Positions 8,912 to 18,129 of a stretch of 53,460 nucleotides of DNA are shown piece after piece. The DNA comes from Haliea sp. E1-2-M8 (GTDB taxonomy: Bacteria > Pseudomonadota > Gammaproteobacteria > Pseudomonadales > Halieaceae), in assembly GCF_030649675.1 (NCBI RefSeq), contig NZ_JAUTDR010000023.1, positions 1 to 53,460 on the forward strand. Reading direction: 5' to 3'. The notes below the pieces were generated by a model. It made no database searches. It saw only the letters and a program-made list of their open reading frames with translations, and was not told the DNA's origin. A program made the translations under genes and the position numbers. Numbering within the stretch: the stretch's first letter is position 1; each line of letters opens with the position of its first letter.

Positions 8912-9672
8912 GCTGCAGTGTCGCCGGGCTTTTGCAGTAGCCAGATATGCGGCGTTGCCCAGGGGGCACGGCGGGCCACGGTCTTGGCCAGGCGCCACTT
9001 GAGGCTGCCGGGGGTCAACATGTAGTCCGCGCCGAAGCGGGCGGGGTCCTGAATGATGGCGCGGGAATAGTCATGTAGTTGGAAGCTACTGCACAAGGCC
9101 TTCAGGGCCCGGTAACTCAGGTGCTGTTCGTGGTAGTACTCACCCTTGCCGGCCAGGCGCATATAGCGGTGTGCCAGGGGACGCGGCAGTACTGACAGCA
9201 ACGGCAGACGATAGTGGGGCTCCATCCACATCACCCGGTTGTTGCCGGAAAAATAGCAGAAGCCGCCGGGTTTCAGCACCCGGTGGATTTCGTCGAACAT
9301 TGTCCTGGCATCGGGCACGTGTTCGTAAACATGGGAACACACCACCACATCGAACTGCTCACTCGCAAAGGCCAGTTGCATGGCGTCGCCCTGGGCGTAG
9401 TGCAGGTTGGGCTTGTCGAAGTTGGCCTGGGCCCAGGCCATGGCGGGTGCGTCGATGTCGATACCGGTAACGCTGCCAAAGTGGTCGGCGAGAAAGTTGT
9501 CGATAATGCCGCTGGAGCTGCCCACGTCTAGCACACTAAGGTGGCTCAAGTCCTGCCGTTGCAGGAAGTCCTGGCATACCCGGACCAGGGTAACAGCCTT
9601 GCGTTCGCGTTCCGCCAGGTTGAAAACAGACGGTTTGAGTTCGGAGTACTTGAGCTGGTAGCTGCGGGTCAC
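8908..9672 (-). CDS. Class I SAM-dependent methyltransferase (type 11)
   Basis: A 254-residue methyltransferase: LSVLDVGSSSGIIDNFL (motif I, about residues 43-59), GIDIDAPAM (motif II), VVVCSHVYEHVPDARTMFDEIHRVLKPGG (post-I and motif III). Length and motifs match the type-11 group that modifies small molecules, lipids or sugars. It is the first gene of a tight operon with the GT4 and CDP-glycerol transferase genes, so a sugar or lipid-carrier substrate in polysaccharide synthesis is likely. The last part (CRNTRHIWLLQKPG-like) is not informative. No membrane segment is visible. Confidence 0.82.
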   Translation of the reverse strand: MTRSYQLKYSELKPSVFNLAERERKAVTLVRVCQDFLQRQDLSHLSVLDVGSSSGIIDNFLADHFGSVTGIDIDAPAMAWAQANFDKPNLHYAQGDAMQLAFASEQFDVVVCSHVYEHVPDARTMFDEIHRVLKPGGFCYFSGNNRVMWMEPHYRLPLLSVLPRPLAHRYMRLAGKGEYYHEQHLSYRALKALCSSFQLHDYSRAIIQDPARFGADYMLTPGSLKWRLAKTVARRAPWATPHIWLLQKPGDTAA

Positions 9673-9726
9673 GGCTGCGGGGTCAGTGCCGGCATGGGGT
9701 CAGGGCCAAGCTGCTTGAGATGAACG

Positions 9727-11673
9727 TCAGGAGCTCTTCTGGGTCAGTACCGCGGCTTCCACCGGCGCGATTTTCATCCGCGCGGGCAAGGCTTGCTGCA
9801 CACTCCGCACAATCCCCTCCCCATCCAACCCCAACACCGCCATCTGCTCCTCCTGACTGGCATGCTCCACAAAGCTGTCCGGCAGCCCCAGGTGCAGGCA
9901 GGGCGTATCCACATGGTGCCGCGCCAGCAACTCGTGCACCCCGCTACCGGCGCCGCCGGCCACTGCATTGTCTTCCACCGTTACCAACAGCTCGCAGCTC
10001 GCCGCCAGGGCCATGATCAGCTCTTCATCCAGCGGTTTCACCCAGCGCATATCGACCACTGTGGCGTCCAGCGCTTCGCCGGCCTCCACTGATGCGGCCA
10101 GTACGGTGCCAAAGGCGAGAATCGCCACCTGCTGGCCTTCGCGCACGGTGACTGCCTTGCCGATCTCCAGCGCTGTCATTTCATGAGCGATCAGGGCGCC
10201 GGGGCCGTTGCCGCGGGGGTAGCGGATGGCGGCCGGGCCGGTGTAGTCAAAGGCGGTGTAGAGCATCTGCCGGCACTCGTTTTCGTCCGAGGGCGCGCCG
10301 ATCACCATGTTGGGGATGCAGCGCATATAGCTCAGGTCAAAGGCGCCGTGGTGGGTGGGGCCGTCCTGGCCGACCAGACCGGCGCGGTCGATGGCGAAGG
10401 TGACGTCCAGGTTCTGCAGGGCGACGTCGTGGATAAGCTGGTCGTAGCCGCGCTGCAGGAAGGTGGAGTAGATCGCCACCACCGGCTTCAGGCCGTCGCA
10501 GGCCATGCCCGCGGCCAGGGTCACGCAGTGCTGCTCGGCAATGGCAACGTCGTAGAAGCGTTGCGGATACTGCTTGGCGAACTCCACCATGCCGGACCCC
10601 TCGCACATGGCCGGGGTAAGGCCGATCAGACGCTGGTCCAGGGCCGCGGTGTCGCAAAGCCAGCGGCCGAACACGTCCTGGTACTTGAGTTTTTTCGGGC
10701 TGGGGGAGGGCGCTAGCTGGTTCTGCTGTGGCCCCTTGGGCACGGCTTCGATCTTGTTGATGGCGTGGTAGCCCACCGGGTCCGCTTCCGCCGGGGCAAA
10801 GCCCTTGCCCTTCATGGTGCGGATGTGCAGGAACTGCGGGCCTTCCAGGTCTTTCATGTTCTCCAGGGTCTGCAACAGCTGCGGCAGGTCGTGGCCATCC
10901 AGGGGGCCGATATAGTGCCAGCCCAGCTCCTCGAACAGGGTGCCGGGGGCGACCATGCCCTTCATGTGCTCTTCGGTGCGCTTGGCCAGCTCCCAGGCGG
11001 GCTTGATGCGGCTGAGGAGATTTTTGGTGCCCTTGCGCAGCGCGATGTAGGTCTTGCTGGCCCAGATCTTGGCGAAATAGGTGGCCAGGCCGCCGACGTT
11101 GTGGCCGATCGACATCTGGTTGTCGTTGAGAATGCACAGCATGTTCGGGCGCACGTGGCCGGCGTGGGCCAGGGCTTCGATGGCCATGCCGCCGGTAATG
11201 GCGCCGTCGCCGATCACCGCCACTACCTTGCGCTCGATTCCCTGCTGCTGCGCCGCCAGTGCCATGCCCATGGCGGCGGAAATGCTGGTGGAGGAGTGGC
11301 CGACGCCGAAGCTGTCATACTCGCTCTCGCTGCGCTTGGGAAAGCCTGACAAGCCGCCTGACTGGCGGATGCTGTGCATCTGCTGCATGCGCCCTGTCAG
11401 GATTTTGTGCGGGTAGGTTTGGTGGCCGACGTCCCAGACGATGCGGTCGTGGGGCGTGTTGTAGATGGTGTGCAGGGCGATGGTCAGTTCCACCACCCCG
11501 AGCCCCGCGCCAAAATGCCCGCCGCTCTGGCCCACGGTATACAGCAGGTAGGCCCGCATCTCCTCGCTCAGACTTAGCAGCTCCTCTTCGTCGAACTCGC
11601 GCAGGGGTCTACCCTGGTCGATGGCGCTCAGCAGGGGTGTGTGCGGCAGTGTGGCGGGGATTTTGCTCAGCAT
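9727..11673 (-). CDS. dxs: 1-deoxy-D-xylulose-5-phosphate synthase
   Basis: A 648-residue thiamin-diphosphate enzyme of full family length. The TPP/Mg2+ motif [14 protein letters not shown] with [13 protein letters not shown], the transketolase-type middle domain ([36 protein letters not shown]) and the C-terminal transketolase domain are all intact. It condenses pyruvate with glyceraldehyde 3-phosphate, the first step of the MEP isoprenoid pathway, in the cytoplasm. The isoprenoid feeds ubiquinone and the undecaprenyl carrier used by the neighbouring polysaccharide genes. In many gammaproteobacteria dxs follows ispA and xseB; here no ispA is beside it and upstream lies a degraded gene, so the ancestral context is broken. 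Confidence 0.97.
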   Translation of the reverse strand: MLSKIPATLPHTPLLSAIDQGRPLREFDEEELLSLSEEMRAYLLYTVGQSGGHFGAGLGVVELTIALHTIYNTPHDRIVWDVGHQTYPHKILTGRMQQMHSIRQSGGLSGFPKRSESEYDSFGVGHSSTSISAAMGMALAAQQQGIERKVVAVIGDGAITGGMAIEALAHAGHVRPNMLCILNDNQMSIGHNVGGLATYFAKIWASKTYIALRKGTKNLLSRIKPAWELAKRTEEHMKGMVAPGTLFEELGWHYIGPLDGHDLPQLLQTLENMKDLEGPQFLHIRTMKGKGFAPAEADPVGYHAINKIEAVPKGPQQNQLAPSPSPKKLKYQDVFGRWLCDTAALDQRLIGLTPAMCEGSGMVEFAKQYPQRFYDVAIAEQHCVTLAAGMACDGLKPVVAIYSTFLQRGYDQLIHDVALQNLDVTFAIDRAGLVGQDGPTHHGAFDLSYMRCIPNMVIGAPSDENECRQMLYTAFDYTGPAAIRYPRGNGPGALIAHEMTALEIGKAVTVREGQQVAILAFGTVLAASVEAGEALDATVVDMRWVKPLDEELIMALAASCELLVTVEDNAVAGGAGSGVHELLARHHVDTPCLHLGLPDSFVEHASQEEQMAVLGLDGEGIVRSVQQALPARMKIAPVEAAVLTQKSS

Positions 11674-11804
11674 TGCTGGATTCTAGCGCATTGTCGTGGG
11701 GTTGTGATCACATTTTCGCGTTTCCGCGGAAACGCGTCCGCAGGGCCCGGGGAGGGCAGTTCCATCAAATTTGGCCATGTGCTTGTCGGCTTTGGTCGCG
11801 CGAA

Positions 11805-11972
11805 GAAGGTGAGAGAAAGGTCCTTCGCCGCCAGCTGACTCGGCGCTTTGGTGAACGGCCTGCCTGGGCAGCGGAGCGACTCGACGCCGCCTCCGCCGTG
11901 GAACTGGAGGCATGGGCCGAGGAGATTCTCGATGCCGGGAGTCTTGAGGAGCTGTTCGTGCGTTCGGGATAA
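11805..11972 (+). pseudogene. Remnant of a DUF4351-containing (Rpn/PD-(D/E)XK transposase-like) gene
   Basis: About 55 codons ending at a TAA stop read as a DUF4351-type C-terminus: LRRQLTRRFGERPAWAAERL followed by ELEAWAEEILDAGSLEELF. This tail is normally found at the end of Rpn-family nucleases/putative transposases and related proteins of about 250-350 residues. Nothing upstream in this or the other two plus frames continues the protein, because the sequence immediately left is the reverse of dxs and its leader. It is therefore a 3' fragment left after a deletion. A good intrinsic terminator follows directly. Confidence 0.65.
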
Positions 11973-11998
11973 AAGCGTCTCTGCGGAGGCGCTTTTTG
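11971..11998 (+). terminator. Intrinsic terminator after the DUF4351 remnant
   Basis: An 11-bp stem (AAAAGCGTCTC / GAGGCGCTTTT, one G-T wobble) around a TGCG loop, ending in a T run. The A run on the other side could make it work on both strands. It directly follows the stop of the remnant and was probably its terminator. Confidence 0.7.
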
Positions 11999-12100
11999 GT
12001 TATAAATGGTGCCAGGAGAAGAGCCATAAAGATATAAAGCACTGCTGGACCCGAAGACTGAATGTATCTGCTATAGGCGGCCGGATTAACAGGGGCGATG

Positions 12101-12841
12101 TCATTTTCGAGAGACGCTTTGCCCTTTTCCACCAACTTCGGCCAGCGTATCCTGCAGCAGTAGCTCCAGCCGCGCATAGCCCTGGCCGTTCAGATGCATG
12201 CCATCGGGCCGGAAATACCGTCCGCTGGGCTTGCCGGCCAGATCCTGCAGCAGCGGGTTGGGGTCCAGCACCGTCACCCGCAGCCGCTCGCCGGCCCAGG
12301 TCTGCAGGCGCCGCCTGACCTCGTCAATGGTGGCGTAGTCCTCGGGATAAAACGGTGATTTCACCGGCACAAATACCACAAACCGGCCGTTTTCCCGCAA
12401 TCTGGCATCCTTTGTCTCCAGGTCTGCAATCGCGGCTGCCAGCGCGGTGGCATCCTTGTGGTCGCGCAGGTGGAATTCGCTGCTGCCGGGCAGCAGCACC
12501 AGGGTGGCGGGGCGGTAGAAGCCGATCAGACGGTCGTAGTAATAGGCCACGTCCTCGACGATGGCGCCGCCCAGTCCGCGCATCAATACCGGCTGTGGCG
12601 CCAGCAGTTCCGGCAGGCCCTGCCACAGCTTGACCCGGCGACCCCCGACCACCAGCACCGGCTGGTTCGGCAGTGCTGCGCGCTGGTCGGCGCGGGTATA
12701 GGCCCGCATTTCGCCCTCCCAGGCGGTGGGGGAACTCTGCATGGTCTGCAGGGTGTCCTGGGCGACCAGCCAGGCGAAGTGCCCGATCGGGATCAGCAGC
12801 AGGGCCAGGCAGACGTTGCGGATGGCTTTCCAGGAATACAC
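12101..12841 (-). CDS. Membrane-anchored SGNH/GDSL-like hydrolase family protein
   Basis: About 246 residues from GTG 12841, which has GGAG 6 nt upstream. A single N-terminal membrane segment (VCLALLLIPIGHFAWLV) is followed by an exported domain. It shows RGLGGAIVEDV (block II-like), VLLPGSSEFH (block III-like) and DGMHLNGQGY (Asp-x-x-His, block V). In SGNH esterases the first block is GDS with the nucleophilic Ser; here the corresponding strand reads VLVVGGRRV, so the usual serine is not evident and activity is uncertain. Periplasmic family members remove or transfer acyl groups on cell-wall or exopolysaccharide. Divergent from the diguanylate cyclase. The open frame reaching 13066 would overlap that gene and is unlikely. 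Confidence 0.65.
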   Translation of the reverse strand: MYSWKAIRNVCLALLLIPIGHFAWLVAQDTLQTMQSSPTAWEGEMRAYTRADQRAALPNQPVLVVGGRRVKLWQGLPELLAPQPVLMRGLGGAIVEDVAYYYDRLIGFYRPATLVLLPGSSEFHLRDHKDATALAAAIADLETKDARLRENGRFVVFVPVKSPFYPEDYATIDEVRRRLQTWAGERLRVTVLDPNPLLQDLAGKPSGRYFRPDGMHLNGQGYARLELLLQDTLAEVGGKGQSVSRK

Positions 12842-13023
12842 GGCGTGCTCCAGTGATGTTGCGGGGATTCTGTCCCAAACCTGTGCAGGTGGCAATTGCG
12901 CTACCCACTGGAGTGTGCGCTGGTTCGCAACCAGGGGCCCAACTGGTGCCGGGCGTGTGACCTGAGTCGCAAGCCGCGCGCGCCGGGTTGGCGCTCCGGC
13001 CCGCTTCGGGGCAGGATTCACCC
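12842..13023. other. Divergent promoter region, SGNH-like gene / diguanylate cyclase
   Basis: 182 bp separate the two divergent start codons and must hold both promoters. I see no clear consensus boxes or palindromes. The minus-strand frame stays open through it only because it is GC-rich. Confidence 0.35.
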
Positions 13024-14223
13024 ATGATCTATCAACGCCACATACCGAACGAGGAGCTGTTCGCATCGCAGCTGGAAATGGTGATGCAGAACGGCCGCAT
13101 CGCGAGCATCGTTGCCAACCTGTTCGGGGTGGCGGTGGCGCTGGTATTGTTCTGGCAGTTCGTGCCGCTCACCTGGCTGCTGCTGTGGGCCTCCTGTGTG
13201 CTGATTCTGCTGCTGGTGCGCTCGCTGTTCATGAGCAACGCCCTGGTGGAGCGGCATTATCAGCGCAACCCGGCGCGGGTGTACTGGGGCCTGCTGCTGG
13301 GCGCCACCCTGACCGGGCTGGTCTGGGCCTCCGCTTTTATCCTGATGGCGCCGCGAGTACCGGACGGGCTGCAGCAGGTGTTCCTGTTGGTGATCTTCAT
13401 GATCAGCCTGCTCTCCGTGGGTGCGACCCTGGCCCTGCGCGAGTATTTCCTGGCCCAGTTCTACGCCGCGCTCTGGCCGATTGGCTGGTGGTGCCTGGTG
13501 CACTATTGGGAGGGGCCCTTCAACCTGTTGATCGGGTTTGTGACCCTGGCAATCTGCGCGCTGATGCTGGTGGTGAGCCACCGGGTGCACTCCTCGATCC
13601 GCAACCTGATCGCGGTCAACTGGCAGCGGGAGACCATGTCCCGGGAATTGGCGGACCTCACCAACAGCCTGCGCGACCGCAACCGCCAGTTGCGCGATGC
13701 CCGCCGCCAGCTGACGGACCTCGCCAATGTCGATGAGCTGACCGGGCTGGGCAACCGGCGCCTGGTGAACCGGGTGCTGCAGGAGGAAATCAACCGCGCC
13801 CGTCGCAACGGTGGCACGCTGGCGGTGATCCTGCTGGATGTGGACTACTTCAAGCCCTACAACGATACCTACGGCCACATCGCCGGCGACAAGGTGCTGC
13901 AGCAACTGGCGGATGTGATGCAGCGGGCGGTGACCCGCGCCGGTGAGGTGGTGGCGCGCTACGGCGGCGAGGAATTCATCCTGATCCTGCCCGGCGCCAA
14001 CGAGGAAGTGGCCCGCCGCACCGCCGAGCGCCTGCGCCAGCTGGTTGTCGAGGAACATATCCCCCACGGCGAGTCACCGGTGGCGCCCTACATCACCGTG
14101 AGCCAGGGCCTGGTGGCAGTCGCCCCCGGTGGTGAACTGATCCCCGGCGACCTGGTGCGCCTCGCCGACCAGGCGCTGTACCGGGCCAAGGATGAGGGCC
14201 GCAACGCCATCGTGGTGGGGTGA
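13024..14223 (+). CDS. Diguanylate cyclase with N-terminal membrane sensor (GGDEF)
   Basis: A 399-residue protein. The first half has about five or six hydrophobic helices (from VANLFGVAVALVLFWQF to LLIGFVTLAICALMLVV), a membrane sensor. A short coiled coil (REL..DLTNSLRDRNRQLRDARRQL) leads to the GGDEF domain, with LLDVDYFKPYNDTYGH and the signature GGEEF at residues 314-318. It makes cyclic di-GMP from two GTP. The autoinhibitory I site, RxxD five residues before the signature, reads RAGE here, so product inhibition may be weakened. ATG 13024 begins MIYQRHIP. The last codons are part of a 36-bp tandem repeat that continues past the stop. Confidence 0.92.
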   Translation: MIYQRHIPNEELFASQLEMVMQNGRIASIVANLFGVAVALVLFWQFVPLTWLLLWASCVLILLLVRSLFMSNALVERHYQRNPARVYWGLLLGATLTGLVWASAFILMAPRVPDGLQQVFLLVIFMISLLSVGATLALREYFLAQFYAALWPIGWWCLVHYWEGPFNLLIGFVTLAICALMLVVSHRVHSSIRNLIAVNWQRETMSRELADLTNSLRDRNRQLRDARRQLTDLANVDELTGLGNRRLVNRVLQEEINRARRNGGTLAVILLDVDYFKPYNDTYGHIAGDKVLQQLADVMQRAVTRAGEVVARYGGEEFILILPGANEEVARRTAERLRQLVVEEHIPHGESPVAPYITVSQGLVAVAPGGELIPGDLVRLADQALYRAKDEGRNAIVVG

Positions 14224-14310
14224 TCGATTCCCTGTTGTTTCACTATTGTGGTGGAGTGACCACTCCCCTGTTGTTTCACTATTGTGGTGGGGTGACCACT
14301 CCCCTGTTGT
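14194..14310. repeat. 36-bp tandem repeat spanning the end of the diguanylate cyclase gene
   Basis: CCCTGTTGT recurs exactly every 36 bp at 14230, 14266 and 14302, joined by near-identical TTCACTATTGTGGTGG(A/G)GTGACCACT. The sequence around the stop codon (ATCGTGGTGGGGTGATCGAT) is a diverged further copy, so the array seems to have grown from the 3' end of the coding sequence. Confidence 0.85.
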
Positions 14311-14399
14311 AGGAGCGCGGTCCCCGCGCGATGAGGAGTTCGCCCGCGGAGCGGGCTCCTACGGTGCGCGATTGGTCGCCCGCAGGGCGGGCTCCTACA
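14309..14399. repeat. REP-like palindromes, cluster 1 (three units)
   Basis: Three palindromic units, one as GTAGGAGCGCGG...CGCGAT (14309-14332) and two inverted as CGCCCGC...GGGCTCCTAC (14341-14362, 14377-14399). Each can fold into a short GC-rich hairpin. The consensus GTAGGAGC-CG..CG-GCGAT closely resembles Pseudomonas REP elements. The cluster lies between the convergent diguanylate cyclase and hslR genes, the usual position for REPs. Confidence 0.85.
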
Positions 14400-14414
14400 G
14401 GGTTGCGGAGCCTG

Positions 14415-14806
<392 letters not shown>

Positions 14807-14810
<4 letters not shown>

Positions 14811-15496
14811 GTCGGGCTATTGGCCGCGCCAATGCGGGGCAGCGTGCCGGGCATGATTTCGTCGAAGTGGTGGATGCCGGGGAAGCGGGTGTCGATGCGC
14901 TTCTGGTGCTGGCTGTCGGGTTGCAACAGGGTGAGCAGGTGGGCGATGCCGTACTGGCGGGCGGATTCCAGCACGCTTTCGGTATCGTCGATCAGCAGGG
15001 TGCGGTCCGGATTGAAGGGGTGCAGCTTCTGTAGCGCGTGCCAGAAGGCCTGGTCCTCCTTTGGCGCCTCCAGGTCGTGGGACACCACCAGGCGGTCGAA
15101 CCAGGCGGTGATGTCGATCTGCGACATCTTGATGTCCAGGGTCTTGCGGTGGGCGTTGGTGACCAGCACCACCTCGCAGGGCCCGGCGTGCAGCTGTTGC
15201 AAAAACTCCAGGGCGAAGGGGCGCAGGGCGACCATGTGCTGGATTTCCCGCTTCAGCGCCGGGATATCCATGTCCAGCTGGGCGCTCCAGTAATCCAGGG
15301 AGTACCAATCCAGGGTACCCTGCTGGCCGCCAAAGCGCCCGTGCAGGGAAGCTGTGGCATCGGCCTCGGGAATACCGTATTTGGCGGCATACAGGCGCGG
15401 CAGGTGGTCCAGCCAGAAGTAGTTGTCGAAGTGCAGGTCCAGCAGGGTGCCGTCCATGTCCAGCAGAACCGTGTCGATGCTGTCCCAGTCAATCAT
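14807..15496 (-). CDS. yrfG: GMP/IMP nucleotidase, HAD superfamily
   Basis: About 229 residues from ATG 15496. The HAD motif I is DTVLLDMDGTLLDL (nucleophile and acid Asp), motif II VLVTNAH, and motif III/IV PKEDQAFW with LLIDDTESVL. FDNYFW and LDWYSLDYWS match the YrfG group, which dephosphorylates GMP and IMP. The upstream open frame to 15679 is translation of REP palindromes and not part of the gene; MIDWDSID aligns with the family start, although its ribosome binding site is weak. Translationally coupled to hslR. Confidence 0.9.
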
Positions 15497-15559
15497 ACGT
15501 GCGGGCGACCTTTGCGGGTGGCGGGCCATTATGCCGGGTTTTGGCTGGGGCGCACAGCC

Positions 15560-15717
15560 CGGGGCGCCCAGCCCGGTGGGAGCCCGGTGGGAGCCCGGGA
15601 TTGTGGGAGCCCGGGGTTGTGGGAGCCCGCTCCGCGGGCGATCGGTAACCATCGCCCGCAGAGCGGGCTCCCACGGCAAGGGGTGGGGATCAATCGCGCG
15701 GGGACCGCGCTCCTACG
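15560..15717. repeat. REP-like palindromes, cluster 2
   Basis: One full unit GTGGGAGCCCGCTCCGCGGGCGAT (15619-15642, shown here by its ends GTGGGAGC and GGGCGAT) pairs with an inverted unit about 8 bp away (from about 15651), a typical BIME arrangement. To the left, the half-unit GTGGGAGCCCG repeats several times at 12-18 bp intervals; to the right is another inverted unit ending GCTCCTAC. The block forms the upstream region of yrfG and reaches close to the cysQ promoter. Confidence 0.85.
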
Positions 15718-15734
15718 GTACAGCGGGGCGGTGA

Positions 15735-15740
15735 TATAAT
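15735..15740 (+). promoter_or_regulatory. Consensus -10 box upstream of cysQ
   Basis: TATAAT, a perfect sigma-70 -10 hexamer, 28 bp before the GTG start of cysQ. The bases 17 bp upstream belong to the REP cluster and contain no good -35 box; TG is not in extended -10 position either. It is plausible but not certain. Confidence 0.45.
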
Positions 15741-15768
15741 CCATGCTTCGCGTCCAAGGTGCCCTGCC

Positions 15769-16647
15769 GTGCATGACCTGAGAGCCCTCGTCTCCCCCCT
15801 GCTGCAGCTCTGTTATGAGGCCGGGGAGTTGATCTGCCAGCACTATCACGCCCCCGGCGACAGTGGCCTGAGCTCGAAGGCGGACGATTCCCCCCTGACC
15901 CACGCCGATCTCGACTCCCACGTCCATCTGCGCGACGGGCTTGCGCAACTGACACCGGGCCTGCCCCTGCTGTCCGAGGAGTCCTCCCCTGCAACCAAGG
16001 CCCAGCGCCGCACCTGGCCGCGCTTCTGGCTGGTGGATCCGCTGGACGGCACCAAGGAGTTTGTCGCCGGGACCGGCGAATTCACCATCAATATTGCCCT
16101 GGTCGAGGATCACCGGCCGGTGCTGGGAGTGCTATATGTTCCCCTGCAGAAGCTGGCCTACGTCGGGATTCCCGGTGACTTCGCCGCCCGCTTCAGCACC
16201 AGCGACGGGCTGGCCTGGGAGCGCCAGACGCTGGCAGCTCTGCCGCTGTCAGCCGACGATGACAGCGGCGGTCTGACCGTGCTCGCCAGCCGCCGCCACC
16301 GCAACCATCAGCTCGATGCCTGCCTCGCCTGGCTGGAGGCCCGTCGCGGTCCCCTGCAGCGGGAAAACAGCGGCAGCGCGCTCAAGTTCTGCCGCCTCGC
16401 AGAGGGCCGCGGCGACGTCTACCCGCGGTTCTCCCCCTGTTGCGAGTGGGACGTTGCTGCCGGCCAGGCACTGCTGGAGGCCGTCGGCGGCAGCGTGCTG
16501 GGCCTTGACGGCGAGCCCTTGCGCTATAATTGCCGCGACACTCTGTTGAGCCCGCACTTCCTGGCGGTTGCGGATGCGGGCAGCCCACTGTGGCAGGAAC
16601 TGTTGGCCAACCAGCGCCAGTTCGCGCCGCCCGCGGGCAGCGCTTGA
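15769..16647 (+). CDS. cysQ: 3'(2'),5'-bisphosphate nucleotidase
   Basis: A 292-residue member of the lithium-sensitive inositol-monophosphatase superfamily. The metal-binding motifs are SEES (residues about 69-72, the essential Glu), WLVDPLDGTKEF (Asp-Pro-Leu-Asp-Gly-Thr) and CCEWDVAAGQALLEA near the C-terminus. CysQ hydrolyses PAP to AMP during sulfate assimilation and so protects sulfotransferase and RNase reactions from PAP. GTG 15769 has AAGGT 8 nt upstream; an ATG four bases later is out of frame. It lies near yrfG, as in other gammaproteobacteria, although nudE is not between them. Confidence 0.93.
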   Translation: MHDLRALVSPLLQLCYEAGELICQHYHAPGDSGLSSKADDSPLTHADLDSHVHLRDGLAQLTPGLPLLSEESSPATKAQRRTWPRFWLVDPLDGTKEFVAGTGEFTINIALVEDHRPVLGVLYVPLQKLAYVGIPGDFAARFSTSDGLAWERQTLAALPLSADDDSGGLTVLASRRHRNHQLDACLAWLEARRGPLQRENSGSALKFCRLAEGRGDVYPRFSPCCEWDVAAGQALLEAVGGSVLGLDGEPLRYNCRDTLLSPHFLAVADAGSPLWQELLANQRQFAPPAGSA

Positions 16648-16728
16648 AGTCGAGCTTGTGCAGGGAAAGCAAGAAGGTATAGAGTTGTCGGTCACCGGGA
16701 ATCTGCCTGGGCAGGAGGCAGTCCGAGA

Positions 16729-16977
16729 ATGAATGAACCACCACGCAGCCTGTTTGGCAACGGCGAGGAAAATGCCGCCAACGAGGAGATCACGCCCGCC
16801 ATGCGGTTGATGCAACTCATGGCGCGGCATCGTGCGCTGGATGAAAGAATCGAGGAACTGTACGAATTCCCCTACAAGAACCAGATTCTGCTGCAACGCC
16901 TGAAAAAGGAAAAGCTGCGCCTGAAGGACTGCATTGAGCGCCTGAAGGACGAACTGATTCCGGATCTCAACGCCTAG
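16729..16977 (+). CDS. DUF465 (YdcH family) small coiled-coil protein
   Basis: An 82-residue acidic and basic helical protein. The pattern ITPAMRLMQLMARHRALDERIEELYE...LKKEKLRLKDCIERLKDEL is the DUF465/YdcH signature, two helices that form a coiled-coil hairpin. The first 20 residues are an extension beyond the usual 60-75. Function of the family is unknown. The gene follows cysQ by 81 bp on the same strand and is followed by a REP cluster. Confidence 0.8.
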   Translation: MNEPPRSLFGNGEENAANEEITPAMRLMQLMARHRALDERIEELYEFPYKNQILLQRLKKEKLRLKDCIERLKDELIPDLNA

Positions 16978-16987
16978 CTGCGGGAAC

Positions 16988-17160
16988 TGTGGGAGCCCGC
17001 TCTGCGGGCGATAAAAGAGTCGCGGGCGATGAGGGAATCGCGCACGGAGTGCGCTCCCACAGCCCGGCCGTAGGAGCCCGCTCCGCGGGCGATGAGCCTG
17101 ACTGTAGGAGCCCGCTCCGCGGGCGAAGGAAAAGGATCGCGCACGGAGTGCGCTCCTACC
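16988..17160. repeat. REP-like palindromes, cluster 3 (five units)
   Basis: Units with ends GTGGGAGC/GGGCGAT at 16989, GTAGGAGC/GGGCGAT at about 17072 and 17106, and inverted units ATCGCGCACGGAGTGCGCTCC(C/T)AC at about 17037 and 17138. The inverted units have a different core (CACGGAGTG) from the forward ones, as in mixed-type BIMEs. The cluster lies between the YdcH-like gene and the MBL-fold gene, which are on the same strand. Confidence 0.87.
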
Positions 17161-17184
17161 CAACCAACCATCGGGAGATAGACC

Positions 17185-18102
17185 ATGCTCCAGTCCAGTT
17201 TAAGAATTGCCCCCGCTGCCGTGGCCGCCGCACTCTTGGCTGCCTGCGCCCTCGCCACGTCCGCCGCTGCCCAGAATCAGGAAGCATCCCCCACCGTCAC
17301 CACCAGCGCCCTGACCGGCAACCTGCACCTGCTGCAGGGCCGCGGTGGCAACGTGGTGGCGTCCGTCGGCGAGGACGGCGTCCTGATCATCGACGACGAC
17401 TACGAGGAAATGGTTCCGGCCTACGAGGCGGCCCTGACTGACCTGGTCGGCGCCGACGCCAACCCGCGCTTCGTAATCAATACCCACTGGCACCTGGACC
17501 ACGTCGGCGGCAACCTGTTCTGGGCCGATCGCGGCGCGGTCGTGGTGGCGCACACCAATGTCCGCGAGCGTATGTCTACCCGCCAGGAGATGAAGATCTT
17601 TGATAGCGTGGTCGAGCCCAGTCCCGCTGGCGCTCTGCCGGTTATCACCTACGGCGACTCACTGGCGCTGCACTTCAACGGCGACGATATCGAGGTCCAG
17701 CATCACGCCTCAGCCCACACCGACGGCGACAGCGCGGTCTACTTCACCAATGAAAACGTGGTCCACATGGGCGACCTTTTTTTCAAGGACGGCTTTCCCT
17801 TCGTCGACCTGGGGTCGGGTGGTTCAGTCGCCGGTTATGTCGCTGCCGCCGATGCGGTGTTGGCGCGCGTGGATGACTCCACCGTGATCGTGCCCGGCCA
17901 CGGCAGCCTCGCCGACAAGGCAGATCTGCAGCGCTACCGGGACATGCTCGCCACCACCAGCGCCGCGGTACAGGCGCGTCTCGCGGCGGGAGAATCCGTG
18001 GACAGCATCGTCGAAGCGGGTCTGGGCGAGGAATGGGAAAGCTGGGGCGCCGGCTTCATCAATGAAGCCAAATGGATCGGCTTTATCGCCAACAGCCCCT
18101 GA
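17185..18102 (+). CDS. Exported MBL-fold metallo-hydrolase
   Basis: A 305-residue protein. The N-terminus is a signal peptide; LAAC at residues 18-21 fits a lipobox, while AAAQ near 28-30 could be a signal peptidase I site, so lipoprotein or soluble periplasmic protein are both possible. The metallo-beta-lactamase motif is HWHLDHVGG (His101, His103, Asp105, His106), with a third His in HASAHTDGDS and another in VPGHGS. It resembles the quinoprotein-relay type MBL-fold proteins and subclass B-like hydrolases rather than proven beta-lactamases; the substrate is unknown. It stands alone after a REP cluster. Confidence 0.83.
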   Translation: MLQSSLRIAPAAVAAALLAACALATSAAAQNQEASPTVTTSALTGNLHLLQGRGGNVVASVGEDGVLIIDDDYEEMVPAYEAALTDLVGADANPRFVINTHWHLDHVGGNLFWADRGAVVVAHTNVRERMSTRQEMKIFDSVVEPSPAGALPVITYGDSLALHFNGDDIEVQHHASAHTDGDSAVYFTNENVVHMGDLFFKDGFPFVDLGSGGSVAGYVAAADAVLARVDDSTVIVPGHGSLADKADLQRYRDMLATTSAAVQARLAAGESVDSIVEAGLGEEWESWGAGFINEAKWIGFIANSP

Positions 18103-18129
18103 TCGGGCGCGCAACCCACCCGCGTCTGT

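Noticed and set aside
11683..12177. Minus-strand frame of 164 codons upstream of dxs
   Set aside because: Contains one hydrophobic stretch, but covers the DUF4351 remnant and terminator antisense, overlaps the end of the SGNH-like gene and has no ribosome binding site.
13018..14067. Minus-strand frame of 349 codons opposite the diguanylate cyclase
   Set aside because: Gln/His-rich shadow of the GGDEF gene without any domain.
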